64,000 nucleotides of DNA, from NCBI RefSeq assembly GCF_011395035.1, contig NZ_CP024770.1, forward strand, positions 1,173,216 through 1,237,215, given 5' to 3'. A model generated the notes under the pieces. That model was not told the DNA's origin and ran no database searches. It worked only from the letters and a program-made list of their open reading frames with translations. The translations under genes were made by a program, and so were the position numbers. This document shows positions 8,670 through 16,152 of the stretch, in pieces. Every line of letters starts with the position of its first letter. The first letter of the stretch is position 1. Source of the stretch: Pantoea cypripedii (lineage in GTDB: Bacteria; Pseudomonadota; Gammaproteobacteria; Enterobacterales; Enterobacteriaceae).

Positions 8670-9128
8670 ATGAAAACCATTGCCATTGGTGCCGATGATG
8701 CGGCTATCGATCTGAAAAACCTGATTAAACGCTATCTGGAAGAGAAGCAATACGATGTGCAGGATTACAGCAATGACGCGCAGAACGATCGTCCGATGTA
8801 CCCGGATGTGGCGTTTGCGCTGGCTACGGCTATCCAGCAGGGTGAGCATGACCGTGGCATTCTGCTGTGCGGGACCGGTATTGGCGTGGCGATAGTGGCG
8901 AATAAGGTTGCAGGCGTGCGTGCGGCGCAATGCCATGACACTTTCTCCGCAGAGCGTGCGCGTAAAAGTAATAATGCGCAGATTATGACGATGGGATCGC
9001 GTGTCATTGGACCGGAGCTGGCAAAGAATATCGTCAACGCCTGGCTGGCATCAGAGTTTGAAGGGGGCGGCTCGACGGCGAAAGTCGAAAAGATCGGTTA
9101 TTACGAACAGGTCTGTCAGGCGAAGTAA
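8670..9128 (+). CDS. RpiB/LacAB-family isomerase, probable erythrulose-4-phosphate isomerase
   Basis: A 152-residue aldose-ketose isomerase of the RpiB/LacAB family. The catalytic cysteine (Cys67 in LLCGTGIG) and the GSRVIG stretch are conserved. Two histidines that ribose-5-phosphate isomerase B uses are changed: the DHA motif reads DDA (Asp10), and the R-x-H-N segment reads RKSNN (Ser100). In RpiB these histidines handle the ring form of the sugar phosphate. Erythrulose 4-phosphate cannot close such a ring, so the changes agree with an EryI/DerI-type enzyme making D-erythrose 4-phosphate. Divergent from the operon; terminated by a strong hairpin. Confidence 0.82.
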   Translation: MKTIAIGADDAAIDLKNLIKRYLEEKQYDVQDYSNDAQNDRPMYPDVAFALATAIQQGEHDRGILLCGTGIGVAIVANKVAGVRAAQCHDTFSAERARKSNNAQIMTMGSRVIGPELAKNIVNAWLASEFEGGGSTAKVEKIGYYEQVCQAK

Positions 9129-9131
9129 CTT

Positions 9132-9162
9132 AATGGAGCATCGTGATGATGCTCCATTATTA
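9132..9162. terminator. Bidirectional terminator
   Basis: AATGGAGCATC / GATGCTCCATT, an 11-bp perfect stem with loop GTGAT, flanked by AT-rich sequence on both sides. It lies between the converging RpiB-like and porin genes. Confidence 0.8.
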
Positions 9163-9185
9163 TTCAGTTAACGACAGCGCCGTTA

Positions 9186-10331
9186 TCAGAAGTCGTAGAA
9201 TAACGTAATCCAGGTTGCGTCTGCTTCATTATCTGAAGTGCTGGCAATGGTGCGTTCTACATACAGGGATAAGCCGTGGCCGAAGTTATTGCCCACACCT
9301 AAATACGTGTGGTTAGCGTGATACTCTTCATCACCTTTGAGGCGCAGTGAGTCAGCGGCAATATAAGGCTGCACCGATTTGAACCACGGCGCATCGATAT
9401 TGAAGGTATAACCGACGAAACTTTCCAGACCGTATCCGCTACCGGCGAAATAATGGTCGACGGTTGAATAACGCGTGCTCGGCACAAAGTCTTTGTAGTA
9501 ACTTGCGGTTCCCACAATATACCAGTTGCCTGGCTGCCACGTCAGCGCAGTACCAGACAGCTGCTGATGATATTTCTTCTCGTTATAATCATTATCACGC
9601 ATGGTGGCATTCGTGATGCTGTAAGCTGCACTCAGGGTCAGCGATTTAGTCAGATTATAATCGAAGCCTAAACCCTGGCCGCTATTACGACGATAGAAAA
9701 GGCCGTCCCCGGCATTCAGGTTATCTTCGGGCAACAGGTAATTGGCATAAACCGTCAGATCACCAAAAGTATTTTTATACTTGATGCTATTCCTGGCTCG
9801 GTTTGCGCCGTCGTAGTTGCCGTTGATACCAATACCGGTACCACCCGCGTGACCATCGTTGTCCCAGACGTCACTTTTCATACCCACAACTTCGTAATAA
9901 ATGCCGTACTGATGGCCGTAAGTCAGGGTACCGTAACGGTCATCTTTGATACCCGCGTACAGTTTCCTCTGCGTATCACGCTGTTTACCTTCAGGATAAT
10001 GGCTATCCCATCCGGCAGCTTTGGCCAGATCGACACCCAATTCATACATGGCAATGACCGATGTATGCTGGCTGAGTGCGTAATCGCCACTAAAGCGGAA
10101 ACGGGTGCCACCGTCATGACCATTCTTATAATAGCCCGGCTCCGGACCATTATTAAAAATGAATTCAGGGCGAATACTGCCGCCAAATTGCAGACTCAGC
10201 GGCGCTAACAGCGCATTGCTGTCCTTGTTCTTTTCAAGGATGGTTATTTCAGCGTGCGCTGAATTGGCTACGGCCAGCAGCGTGGCTGTGGTGAGACATA
10301 GTGATGTGGTGAGTTTTTTCATAGTATCCAT
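9186..10331 (-). CDS. Gram-negative general porin
   Basis: An outer-membrane beta-barrel porin. A signal peptide (MKKLTTSLCLTTATLLAVANSAHA) is followed by alternating aromatic and polar strands, and the protein ends in a C-terminal Phe (TLFYDF) as required for outer-membrane assembly. The frame opens at 10331 (381 residues). The second Met (10322, MKKL) gives the standard signal peptide and is the more likely start. It lacks the PEFGG loop of OmpC/OmpF, so it belongs to another porin branch. Its place next to the sugar locus suggests it could help small carbohydrates across the outer membrane, but that is a guess from position. Confidence 0.85.
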   Translation of the reverse strand: MDTMKKLTTSLCLTTATLLAVANSAHAEITILEKNKDSNALLAPLSLQFGGSIRPEFIFNNGPEPGYYKNGHDGGTRFRFSGDYALSQHTSVIAMYELGVDLAKAAGWDSHYPEGKQRDTQRKLYAGIKDDRYGTLTYGHQYGIYYEVVGMKSDVWDNDGHAGGTGIGINGNYDGANRARNSIKYKNTFGDLTVYANYLLPEDNLNAGDGLFYRRNSGQGLGFDYNLTKSLTLSAAYSITNATMRDNDYNEKKYHQQLSGTALTWQPGNWYIVGTASYYKDFVPSTRYSTVDHYFAGSGYGLESFVGYTFNIDAPWFKSVQPYIAADSLRLKGDEEYHANHTYLGVGNNFGHGLSLYVERTIASTSDNEADATWITLFYDF

Positions 10332-11005
10332 TTTTTATTATGATAACGCTTAGAAAAAGCGGGCTGAAATTTTTACCATGATTGAAATGTATTGAATATA
10401 TAAAATTCTTATATCACTTAGCATTGATAAGAATAGCTCTCAGTAACAGGACTAATCTGAAGAGAATATATGCGGAAAATGATGAGCTATCGAACTTTAT
10501 CAGGATGAATTATAGTCAGTGCGGTTATTTATTAATCTAAATTACCAATTTATGCGGAAAGAAGCTTTAGGCTCGATATCATAAGACTTCCTGAGTCTGG
10601 CTGTCATCTTTCTATGTTATGCGGGTAATTTTCTGAATAAAATCTGGTCAAAGATTGGTTGATAGAATGTTAACTAAATAGAATGAAGATTGTTTGAATT
10701 TTACTTAAGCCAAATAAAGAAAGTATCACAATGGACAGGCATCTCATAACGTCATCAATCATCATCGGGAGTCATTGAGATAACCCGTACCCGGTAAATA
10801 AAAATCATTAAAAACAATAATTAATAGTACCTGTCGCCATTTCATGTGAATTTAGATATTGATAAATCTCAATATGGCGATTAGCATGCTTCCACACCAG
10901 ATACATGAATGCACTTGAGCAGCGGATGAGCACCCCGGTATGTCATTCGATCTGCTCTGATTTTTATCACCCATTAATATTCAATAATATAGATATATAG
11001 GTATC
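10332..11005. other. 674-bp AT-rich intergenic region with divergent promoters
   Basis: It lies between the divergent porin and old-yellow-enzyme genes. The sequence is markedly AT-rich and holds no credible open frame. It must contain both promoters. The only structured site I can point to is the inverted repeat at 10856-10875. The length and AT content are typical of H-NS-bound regulatory DNA, which is inference. Confidence 0.5.
10856..10875. promoter_or_regulatory. Inverted repeat upstream of the ene-reductase gene
   Basis: ATATTGA-TAAATC-TCAATAT, perfect 7-bp arms, about 130 bp before the ATG. It shares ATATTG/AATAT half-sites with the palindrome in front of the ArsR gene (14178-14191), so ArsR control is possible. 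Confidence 0.35.
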
Positions 11006-12133
11006 ATGATGGATAACAACGATCTGTTCACCGCCACCAATCTGGGTCCGTACACCCTGAAAAACCGCATTGTATTGCCGCCGCTTACCCGTTCACGCAG
11101 TTCGCAGCCGGGTAATGTCCCCAATGAGTTAATGGCGGAATACTACAGCCAGCGCAGCAGTGCGGGTTTTATGGTCACTGAAGGTACGCAGATAGAGCCG
11201 CGTGGGCAAGGGTATGCGTGGACTCCGGGAATCCACAGTGCAGAGCAGGTTGCAGGCTGGCGCAACGTCACCCGCGCGGTTCATGAACGTGGCGGCATCA
11301 TTTTTGCCCAGCTGTGGCATGTTGGTCGGGTTTCGCATACGTCATTGCAGCCGGGGGAAGCCGCGCCCGTGGCTCCCTCCGCCATTCCTGCGGGTGATAA
11401 CGTTAAAGTCTTTATCGAGACAGGTCCGGGGACTGGCACGCTGGCACCGGCTTCTGTACCTCGCGCGCTGGAAACCAGCGAAGTGAAGGACATTGTGAAG
11501 ATGTACGCCAAAGCTGCGCAGAATGCGTTGGATGCCGGTTTTGACGGTGTCGAGATTCATTGTGCTAACGGTTATCTGGTGAATCAGTTTATGTCCATCC
11601 ACAGTAATCAGCGTGAAGACGAATATGGCGGCTCGCTGCAAAATCGTCTGCGTTTCCTGCGTGAAGTGGTGCAGGCTGTCGCTGATGTCGCCGGAAAAGA
11701 CCGCGTCGGTGTGCGCTTTTCACCGCTGTTTAACGACACCAAAGAAGAGCGTGTCTATCTGGGGCTGGTCGAGGACAACCCGCACGAAACCTATACAGAA
11801 GCGGTTAAAATCCTGCAGGAAATTGGCATCGCTTATCTTTCCCTTGCAGAAGCCGACTGGGATAACGCACCGGAGTTGCCAGTCGCGTTTTACCAGCAAG
11901 TTCGCAATATCTTTGGTGGCACCATCATGTATGCGGGTCGTTATACCAAAGAGCGCGCTGAGCGCATCCTCAACGCTGGCTGGGGCGATATCTTTGGCTT
12001 TGGTCGCCCCTTCATTGCCAACCCTGATTTACCGGCGCGTTTCGCCAATGGCTGGCCGCTGAATGCTGTCGATGCTGCCAGCATGTACGGTGGTACGGCG
12101 AAGGGTTATACCGATTATCCGCAGTACGAGTGA
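11006..12133 (+). CDS. Old yellow enzyme family ene-reductase (NemA-like)
   Basis: A 375-residue FMN-dependent, NADPH-using TIM barrel that reduces activated C=C bonds, maleimides and nitro compounds in the cytoplasm. The substrate-binding pair and proton donor are His185, Asn188 and Tyr190 (EIHCANGYL). The motifs PLTRSR near the N-terminus and FGFGRPFIANPDLP for phosphate/FMN binding are intact. The length matches E. coli NemA (365). ATG codons at 11006 and 11009 are both possible after an AGG. A perfect terminator follows. Likely role: electrophile detoxification, consistent with the ArsR and reductase genes nearby. Confidence 0.92.
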   Translation: MMDNNDLFTATNLGPYTLKNRIVLPPLTRSRSSQPGNVPNELMAEYYSQRSSAGFMVTEGTQIEPRGQGYAWTPGIHSAEQVAGWRNVTRAVHERGGIIFAQLWHVGRVSHTSLQPGEAAPVAPSAIPAGDNVKVFIETGPGTGTLAPASVPRALETSEVKDIVKMYAKAAQNALDAGFDGVEIHCANGYLVNQFMSIHSNQREDEYGGSLQNRLRFLREVVQAVADVAGKDRVGVRFSPLFNDTKEERVYLGLVEDNPHETYTEAVKILQEIGIAYLSLAEADWDNAPELPVAFYQQVRNIFGGTIMYAGRYTKERAERILNAGWGDIFGFGRPFIANPDLPARFANGWPLNAVDAASMYGGTAKGYTDYPQYE

Positions 12134-12149
12134 TCTGCTGCTGATTCTG

Positions 12150-12178
12150 CCCCGCCATACTCCGGATGGCGGGGTTTT
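12150..12178 (+). terminator. Rho-independent terminator of the ene-reductase gene
   Basis: CCCCGCCAT / ATGGCGGGG, a 9-bp perfect stem with loop ACTCCGG, followed directly by TTTT. Confidence 0.9.
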
Positions 12179-12380
12179 CAGGCGAACTGAAAGACTGATT
12201 AGATGCAGCATAAAGGCTCGCTAAATGGATTATTTTCAGGATAAAAAATAAATTAAATGAAAAATGGCGATTATCCATGCCAGTGAGTAGTGGCGTACCA
12301 GGTCAATTATTATCCTTCCCAACCTAAGGGGGTGGTGATAATGTGTACAGCACCGGATTTAACTAAAGGGAATTTTCTTC

Positions 12381-13058
12381 ATGATGAATGGATTAACTGT
12401 ACGGGACGAACCGGGGCACTATTATTCTTTCAGGTCGCCACTTCCCCACGGTGAGTTCTTTGAAATTCGCCCGCGATTTATGCCTGATGGTGCAAAGCCC
12501 ATCGTTGATGACGAAACAGGTATGTGCATTGGCTACTCGGTATCGCAGGCTCCGGGGTTGTGGCAGGTTTACGACTCCGATGGGCATTTTGTTGCACTCG
12601 AAGAATCTCCGCTTGAATCACCACTCCTGGATCCAACAGACTTAATACTTCTGGCAGCGGGCGCATTCAGAATCTTTCTTGCCGGACGGGCAGTTCTCCA
12701 GAGCGGAGCCAGGAAAGGCATAACTGTAAATCTGAGCCATTCAATATTAGGACTTCTGCGTGGCAGGCTAAAAATCGGATTGTCACCCCGTTCTCTGAAA
12801 ATGACAGACACAGTTGCCAGGCATATGAAAGATCCGTCCAGGTTCGTACCCATACAAATACAGGAGAAAGCCATCCGCTATGGTCGTCGGATGACTGACC
12901 CTATGAATGAACCGGGACTCTTTCGTTATGAAACAAAAATGTACAGGCTCGTAGAAGACAAACAGAATAAAGGTTCCTTCTTTCACAAGCCCTACAGGCT
13001 TGAGGTTTTGGTCAGAGAAAAAGACTGGACTATCATGCATTTCCAGTACATGCCTTAA
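12381..13058 (+). CDS. Orphan polymorphic toxin with C-terminal toxin domain
   Basis: A 225-residue protein with no signal peptide. Residues 1-80 are of unknown type. About 83-100 is a Leu/Ala-rich segment of the sort that precedes toxin domains in polymorphic toxins. From about 145 the pattern HMKDPSRFVPIQIQ, AIRYG, DPMNE, YRLEVLV and IMHFQY resembles the small C-terminal toxin domain found in WapA, LXG, Rhs and filamentous-haemagglutinin proteins. The long N-terminal delivery parts are absent, so it is a displaced module or a type VI cargo effector. AAAGGGA lies before the ATG. A frame-shifted 37-codon frame with a stronger ribosome site (ATG 12341) overlaps its start. Immunity gene 10 bp downstream. 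Confidence 0.6.
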   Translation: MMNGLTVRDEPGHYYSFRSPLPHGEFFEIRPRFMPDGAKPIVDDETGMCIGYSVSQAPGLWQVYDSDGHFVALEESPLESPLLDPTDLILLAAGAFRIFLAGRAVLQSGARKGITVNLSHSILGLLRGRLKIGLSPRSLKMTDTVARHMKDPSRFVPIQIQEKAIRYGRRMTDPMNEPGLFRYETKMYRLVEDKQNKGSFFHKPYRLEVLVREKDWTIMHFQYMP

Positions 13059-13068
13059 GGTTGGAAAG

Positions 13069-13497
13069 ATGATTGAAATACAGAGCGGCACACGAATATT
13101 TAACTTGTCACCCTACCAGCGTATACCCGAACCAGAAGCCCCTTCCTATGATCGGATAATGGTTTGGGTAGAGTTTTCTGTACCTGTTCTCACTACAGCA
13201 TTTGAAGCTGAGTTTGCTGCTGGTCAGCTGACGCAGTTCAGAAGCGATTTACTCAGCCTGCACCAATCGCTCAAAACACAAACAAAACATACTGATGTAG
13301 TTTTCAGCGATCTTTTTAATCAGATATCAATTAAGTTACATCAGTCTTCAGTAGGTAACGCAGTTGGTGTTGATCTGGTCTTAAGACCTGAAGGCCATGC
13401 TGATAGCGTCACACTGTCAGATTTCTTCGGTCTTGATGAAAGCTATTTTCCAGCAATAATATCTGGCCTTAATGAGATGATTAACTGGCCTGTATAA
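13069..13497 (+). CDS. Probable immunity protein (WapI-like)
   Basis: A 142-residue acidic cytoplasmic protein starting at ATG 13069. A longer frame from 13000 only overlaps the toxin's end. AAGG and GGAAAG lie just upstream, and it begins 10 bp after the toxin stop. The pattern of a sandwich-like fold with FRSDLLSLHQSL and a C-terminal FFGLDESYFPAIISGL resembles WapI-type immunity proteins, which neutralise cognate contact-dependent or polymorphic toxins. The base composition of the pair is AT-richer than the neighbours, suggesting transfer as a unit. Assignment rests mostly on the pairing. Confidence 0.55.
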   Translation: MIEIQSGTRIFNLSPYQRIPEPEAPSYDRIMVWVEFSVPVLTTAFEAEFAAGQLTQFRSDLLSLHQSLKTQTKHTDVVFSDLFNQISIKLHQSSVGNAVGVDLVLRPEGHADSVTLSDFFGLDESYFPAIISGLNEMINWPV

Positions 13498-13559
13498 CAG
13501 CGTTGTTTCAAGATTAAGCATGATGGATTGTAATGCCGGCATGTATTCCAGTGCGCCGT

Positions 13560-13676
13560 AAATTTCCTGATGGATACTGGCGTGACTTAGGTGGAAAATC
13601 CTACCAGTTCAAAGGGGTAATCCTTCTGGTAGTAGGACAAAGATAAGGTAGTCATCGCCATTGAAGAGGCTTAATT
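13560..13676 (+). pseudogene. Possible decayed hicA toxin remnant
   Basis: Directly before hicB, where hicA normally lies, one frame reads DGYWRDLGGKSYQFKG (13569-13616). This aligns with the HicA core (D-G-W ... G-S-H-x-x-F-K-H), but the catalytic His is lost. A different frame then reads KDKVVIAIEEA, comparable to HicA's KD...RSIxKQAG tail. Stops and frame changes prevent an intact protein. The similarity is short and judged by eye. Confidence 0.3.
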
Positions 13677-14087
13677 ATGTTTTATCCCATTGCGATCGAG
13701 ACTGGCGACGACAAACACGCATATGGCGTGACAGTGCCCGATTTACCGGGTTGCTTTTCCGCAGGCGATACACTGGATGAAGCGATAGCGAATGCGAAAG
13801 AAGCGATAACCGGGCATATCGAATTATTGGTTGAGTTGGGGAAGGACATCCCCTCCGTGTCAACGGTTGGGGCACTTGCTGGTGATCCTGATTATGCGGG
13901 CTATACATGGGCCGTGGTTGACGTCGATGTCACCCGTTTACTGGGTGGCTCTGAGAAAATCAATGTTACCTTGCCCAAATCACTGATTGACCGGATTGAT
14001 CGTTGTGTTGCTACGCACCCGGAGTTTAAAAGTCGTTCGGGCTTTCTGGCTCAGGCGGCGTTGGAGCGTATCACCTCGTCACGCTAA
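13677..14087 (+). CDS. hicB: HicB-family antitoxin
   Basis: A 136-residue antitoxin. Residues 1-90 are the HicB partial RNase-H-like fold (YGVTVPDLPGCFSAGDTLDEA, then AKEAITGHIE). The C-terminal 45 residues (INVTLPKSLIDRIDR ... SRSGFLAQAALERI) form a ribbon-helix-helix DNA-binding domain that would autoregulate the operon. AAGAGG precedes the ATG. An intact HicA mRNA-interferase partner is not present on either side; only a possible remnant lies upstream, so this antitoxin is solitary. Confidence 0.88.
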   Translation: MFYPIAIETGDDKHAYGVTVPDLPGCFSAGDTLDEAIANAKEAITGHIELLVELGKDIPSVSTVGALAGDPDYAGYTWAVVDVDVTRLLGGSEKINVTLPKSLIDRIDRCVATHPEFKSRSGFLAQAALERITSSR

Positions 14088-14177
14088 TGATAAAAATGTT
14101 CCCCTCAAAGAAGGGAGCATTTTACGGTATGTGGGACCTTTTCTGCTTCAAGGCAGGGAGGGTGCATCCCTCATCGG

Positions 14178-14201
14178 GATATTGTAATATCGTGATATAT
14201 C
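14178..14201. promoter_or_regulatory. Palindromic operator candidate before the ArsR gene
   Basis: GATATTGTAATATC is a perfect 6-2-6 palindrome (14178-14191), followed by a second palindrome GATATATC (14194-14201), 29 bp before the ArsR start. The architecture is like ArsR/SmtB operators, so autoregulation is likely. Confidence 0.5.
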
Positions 14202-14229
14202 GACGTGTTAAGAGAATGAGTGCCGGGTA

Positions 14230-14538
14230 ATGTCTGAAATCAAATTAAATGATGTGCTAAAAGCGCTGAGCAATCCGGTGCGGATGGAAATCCTGCAGTG
14301 GCTTAAAGAACCCAAAAAGCATTTTGATCAGCCTTATGCGGATGCCGATGAGGTTGGCGTGTGTGTCAGCATCATCCAGGAGAAAGTGGGATTGTCGCAG
14401 TCCACGGTGTCACTCTATCTTGCAGCCCTGCAACGTGCACAGCTGGTCACCTCCCGCCGCATCGGCCCATGGACCTATTACAAACGTGATGAAGAGAAGA
14501 TCGCCGAGTTTTTCCGTTTACTGGAAAAGCAGGTCTGA
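14230..14538 (+). CDS. ArsR-family transcriptional regulator
   Basis: A 102-residue winged-helix repressor. ALSNPVRMEIL opens the domain, and GLSQSTVSLYLAALQRAQLV is the recognition helix-turn-helix, followed by the wing (TSRRIGPWTYYKRDE). Only one cysteine is present (Cys45, in GVCVSII), so classic metal sites made of cysteine pairs are absent; a thiol- or electrophile-responsive mode is possible. The upstream palindrome suggests autoregulation. A related inverted repeat before the ene-reductase gene may be a second target. Confidence 0.88.
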   Translation: MSEIKLNDVLKALSNPVRMEILQWLKEPKKHFDQPYADADEVGVCVSIIQEKVGLSQSTVSLYLAALQRAQLVTSRRIGPWTYYKRDEEKIAEFFRLLEKQV

Positions 14539-14594
14539 CCGCGTGATTTGACGTATCTCTCATAACCTCCACCTTTTTTCTTCAGGAAGTTTTT

Positions 14595-15524
14595 CTAACT
14601 TGCTCCTGCCGACAACAGGATTTGTTCTTTCATCCAGCTATGGCTGGCGGTATTTACTCTGGATGGACTGAAGTACAACTTCAGGGTATAGCCGGGGATG
14701 CTGAAGGGCGGCGGAAATATCTTCATTTTTGTCGTATCGAACAATTTCTCCACGCCACGACGCGGCAGGGTAATTGCCAAATCGGTACTGTAAACGATAA
14801 AAGGGGCAGACATCACACTGGGCAGTTCGGCGACGATTTTCCGGCTGACACCCTGTTGCTGAAGGTAGCTGTCAATGGTGCGCTGCGGCTCATTCCAGGG
14901 TTTCACCACCACATGGCCCAGCGCCAGGTAGTGCTGCGCTTCCAGGGTGTTGCCCACCAGAGGATTTTCCTGGCGCACTGCCACCACATAGTCATCCCGG
15001 AACAGCTCCAGCGCCTCCAGGCCCTGACGGGGTAGCATATCCTCCTCCTCAAACCCGACAGCAAAATCCGCTTTGCCGGTAAGAAGATCGTCCACGGCGT
15101 CATATTGTTTTGAATACAGAATACGAACCCTCATTGCCGGGGCAGATTGCTGCAGACGGGCGATCAGCGACGGAAACAGCACTGCCGCGGTGTAATCCGT
15201 GGCGGCAAATGTGAACTGCCGGGAGCTGGAGGCAGGGGCAAATACTTCGTGACCACTCAGGCCGGAAGTGAGCTGGCCGAGTGCACTGCTGATAACTGCT
15301 GCAACTTCTTCTGCCCGTGAGGTGGGTTGCATCCGGCTACCCTGACGCAGAAACAGGTCGTCGCTGAAGGATACCCTGAGCCGGGCGAGGGCATGGCTCA
15401 GAGCCGATGGGCTGATGGCAAGCTCATTAGCGGCTGAGACCACGCTGCGATGACGGTAAATGGCATCGAAAACAGGTAGCAGGTTAAGGTCGAGATTGCG
15501 AAGTAAGTGATGCACAGCGTTCAT
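14595..15524 (-). CDS. LysR-family transcriptional regulator
   Basis: A 309-residue LTTR. The N-terminal helix-turn-helix is clear (RHRSVVSAANELAISPSALSHALARLR, residues about 25-51), and the C-terminal co-inducer domain spans about 95-300. It is divergent from the acetyltransferase gene, with 87 bp between starts; LTTRs usually control such a divergent neighbour. Its ligand cannot be told from sequence. Confidence 0.9.
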   Translation of the reverse strand: MNAVHHLLRNLDLNLLPVFDAIYRHRSVVSAANELAISPSALSHALARLRVSFSDDLFLRQGSRMQPTSRAEEVAAVISSALGQLTSGLSGHEVFAPASSSRQFTFAATDYTAAVLFPSLIARLQQSAPAMRVRILYSKQYDAVDDLLTGKADFAVGFEEEDMLPRQGLEALELFRDDYVVAVRQENPLVGNTLEAQHYLALGHVVVKPWNEPQRTIDSYLQQQGVSRKIVAELPSVMSAPFIVYSTDLAITLPRRGVEKLFDTTKMKIFPPPFSIPGYTLKLYFSPSRVNTASHSWMKEQILLSAGAS

Positions 15525-15611
15525 CTCCAGGCTGCAAACAATGCAGTACGTTCATTATTTTTCCGCTGTAGAATAGCCGCCGAATTGTTTCTGTTCAAAC
15601 CCGGAGGAGTT

Positions 15612-16103
15612 ATGTCACGGTGGGAATTCCGCCAGGCCACGCTGGCCGACCTTGACCGTTGCCACGAAATCGAAGTTGCTGCGTATCCCGCAGATGAAGC
15701 TGCCACACGCGAAAAGATTGCCATCCGTATCCGTGATTACCCGGAGGGGTTTCGCTGTCTGGTCGCAGATGGCTCCCTGATCGGGTTTATCAATTGCGGT
15801 TGTGCCTGGGAGGTTGCAATGTCAGCAGAGGAGTTCAAACAGCTGATTGGCCACGATCCACTGGCCCCGAACGTGGTCATCATGTCAGTGGTGATTCATC
15901 CTGATTATCAGGGACAAGGCTGGTCGTCAGTGATGATGAAGGAGTTTGTTTCTCTGATGACTGCGATGGGGAAAAAAACCATCCACCTGATGTGCAAGCA
16001 GGGTTATCTCGGTCTGTATGAAAAAGCCGGATATCGCTTTACCCGCCTGTCTGCATCTAGGCATGGCGGAGAGGAATGGTACGAGATGATGATGGACCTC
16101 TGA
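15612..16103 (+). CDS. GNAT-family N-acetyltransferase
   Basis: A 163-residue acetyl-CoA-dependent acetyltransferase. The acetyl-CoA pyrophosphate loop is HPDYQGQGWSSVMM, preceded by the beta-strand NVVIMSVVI; the C-terminal GLYEKAGYRF strand is also typical. I place the start at 15612 because GGAGGAG lies immediately before it; a longer frame opening at 15507 runs into the divergent LysR gene. This subgroup resembles arylalkylamine or polyamine acetyltransferases, but the substrate is unknown. Confidence 0.85.
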   Translation: MSRWEFRQATLADLDRCHEIEVAAYPADEAATREKIAIRIRDYPEGFRCLVADGSLIGFINCGCAWEVAMSAEEFKQLIGHDPLAPNVVIMSVVIHPDYQGQGWSSVMMKEFVSLMTAMGKKTIHLMCKQGYLGLYEKAGYRFTRLSASRHGGEEWYEMMMDL

Positions 16104-16111
16104 TCATCAGA

Positions 16112-16142
16112 GCCACCGCGAGGCAACAAGCCTCGCGGTGGC
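16112..16142. terminator. Bidirectional terminator
   Basis: GCCACCGCGAGGC / GCCTCGCGGTGGC, a 13-bp perfect stem with loop AACAA between the converging acetyltransferase and AegA-like genes. Confidence 0.85.
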
Positions 16143-16152
16143 AAACAGGGTC

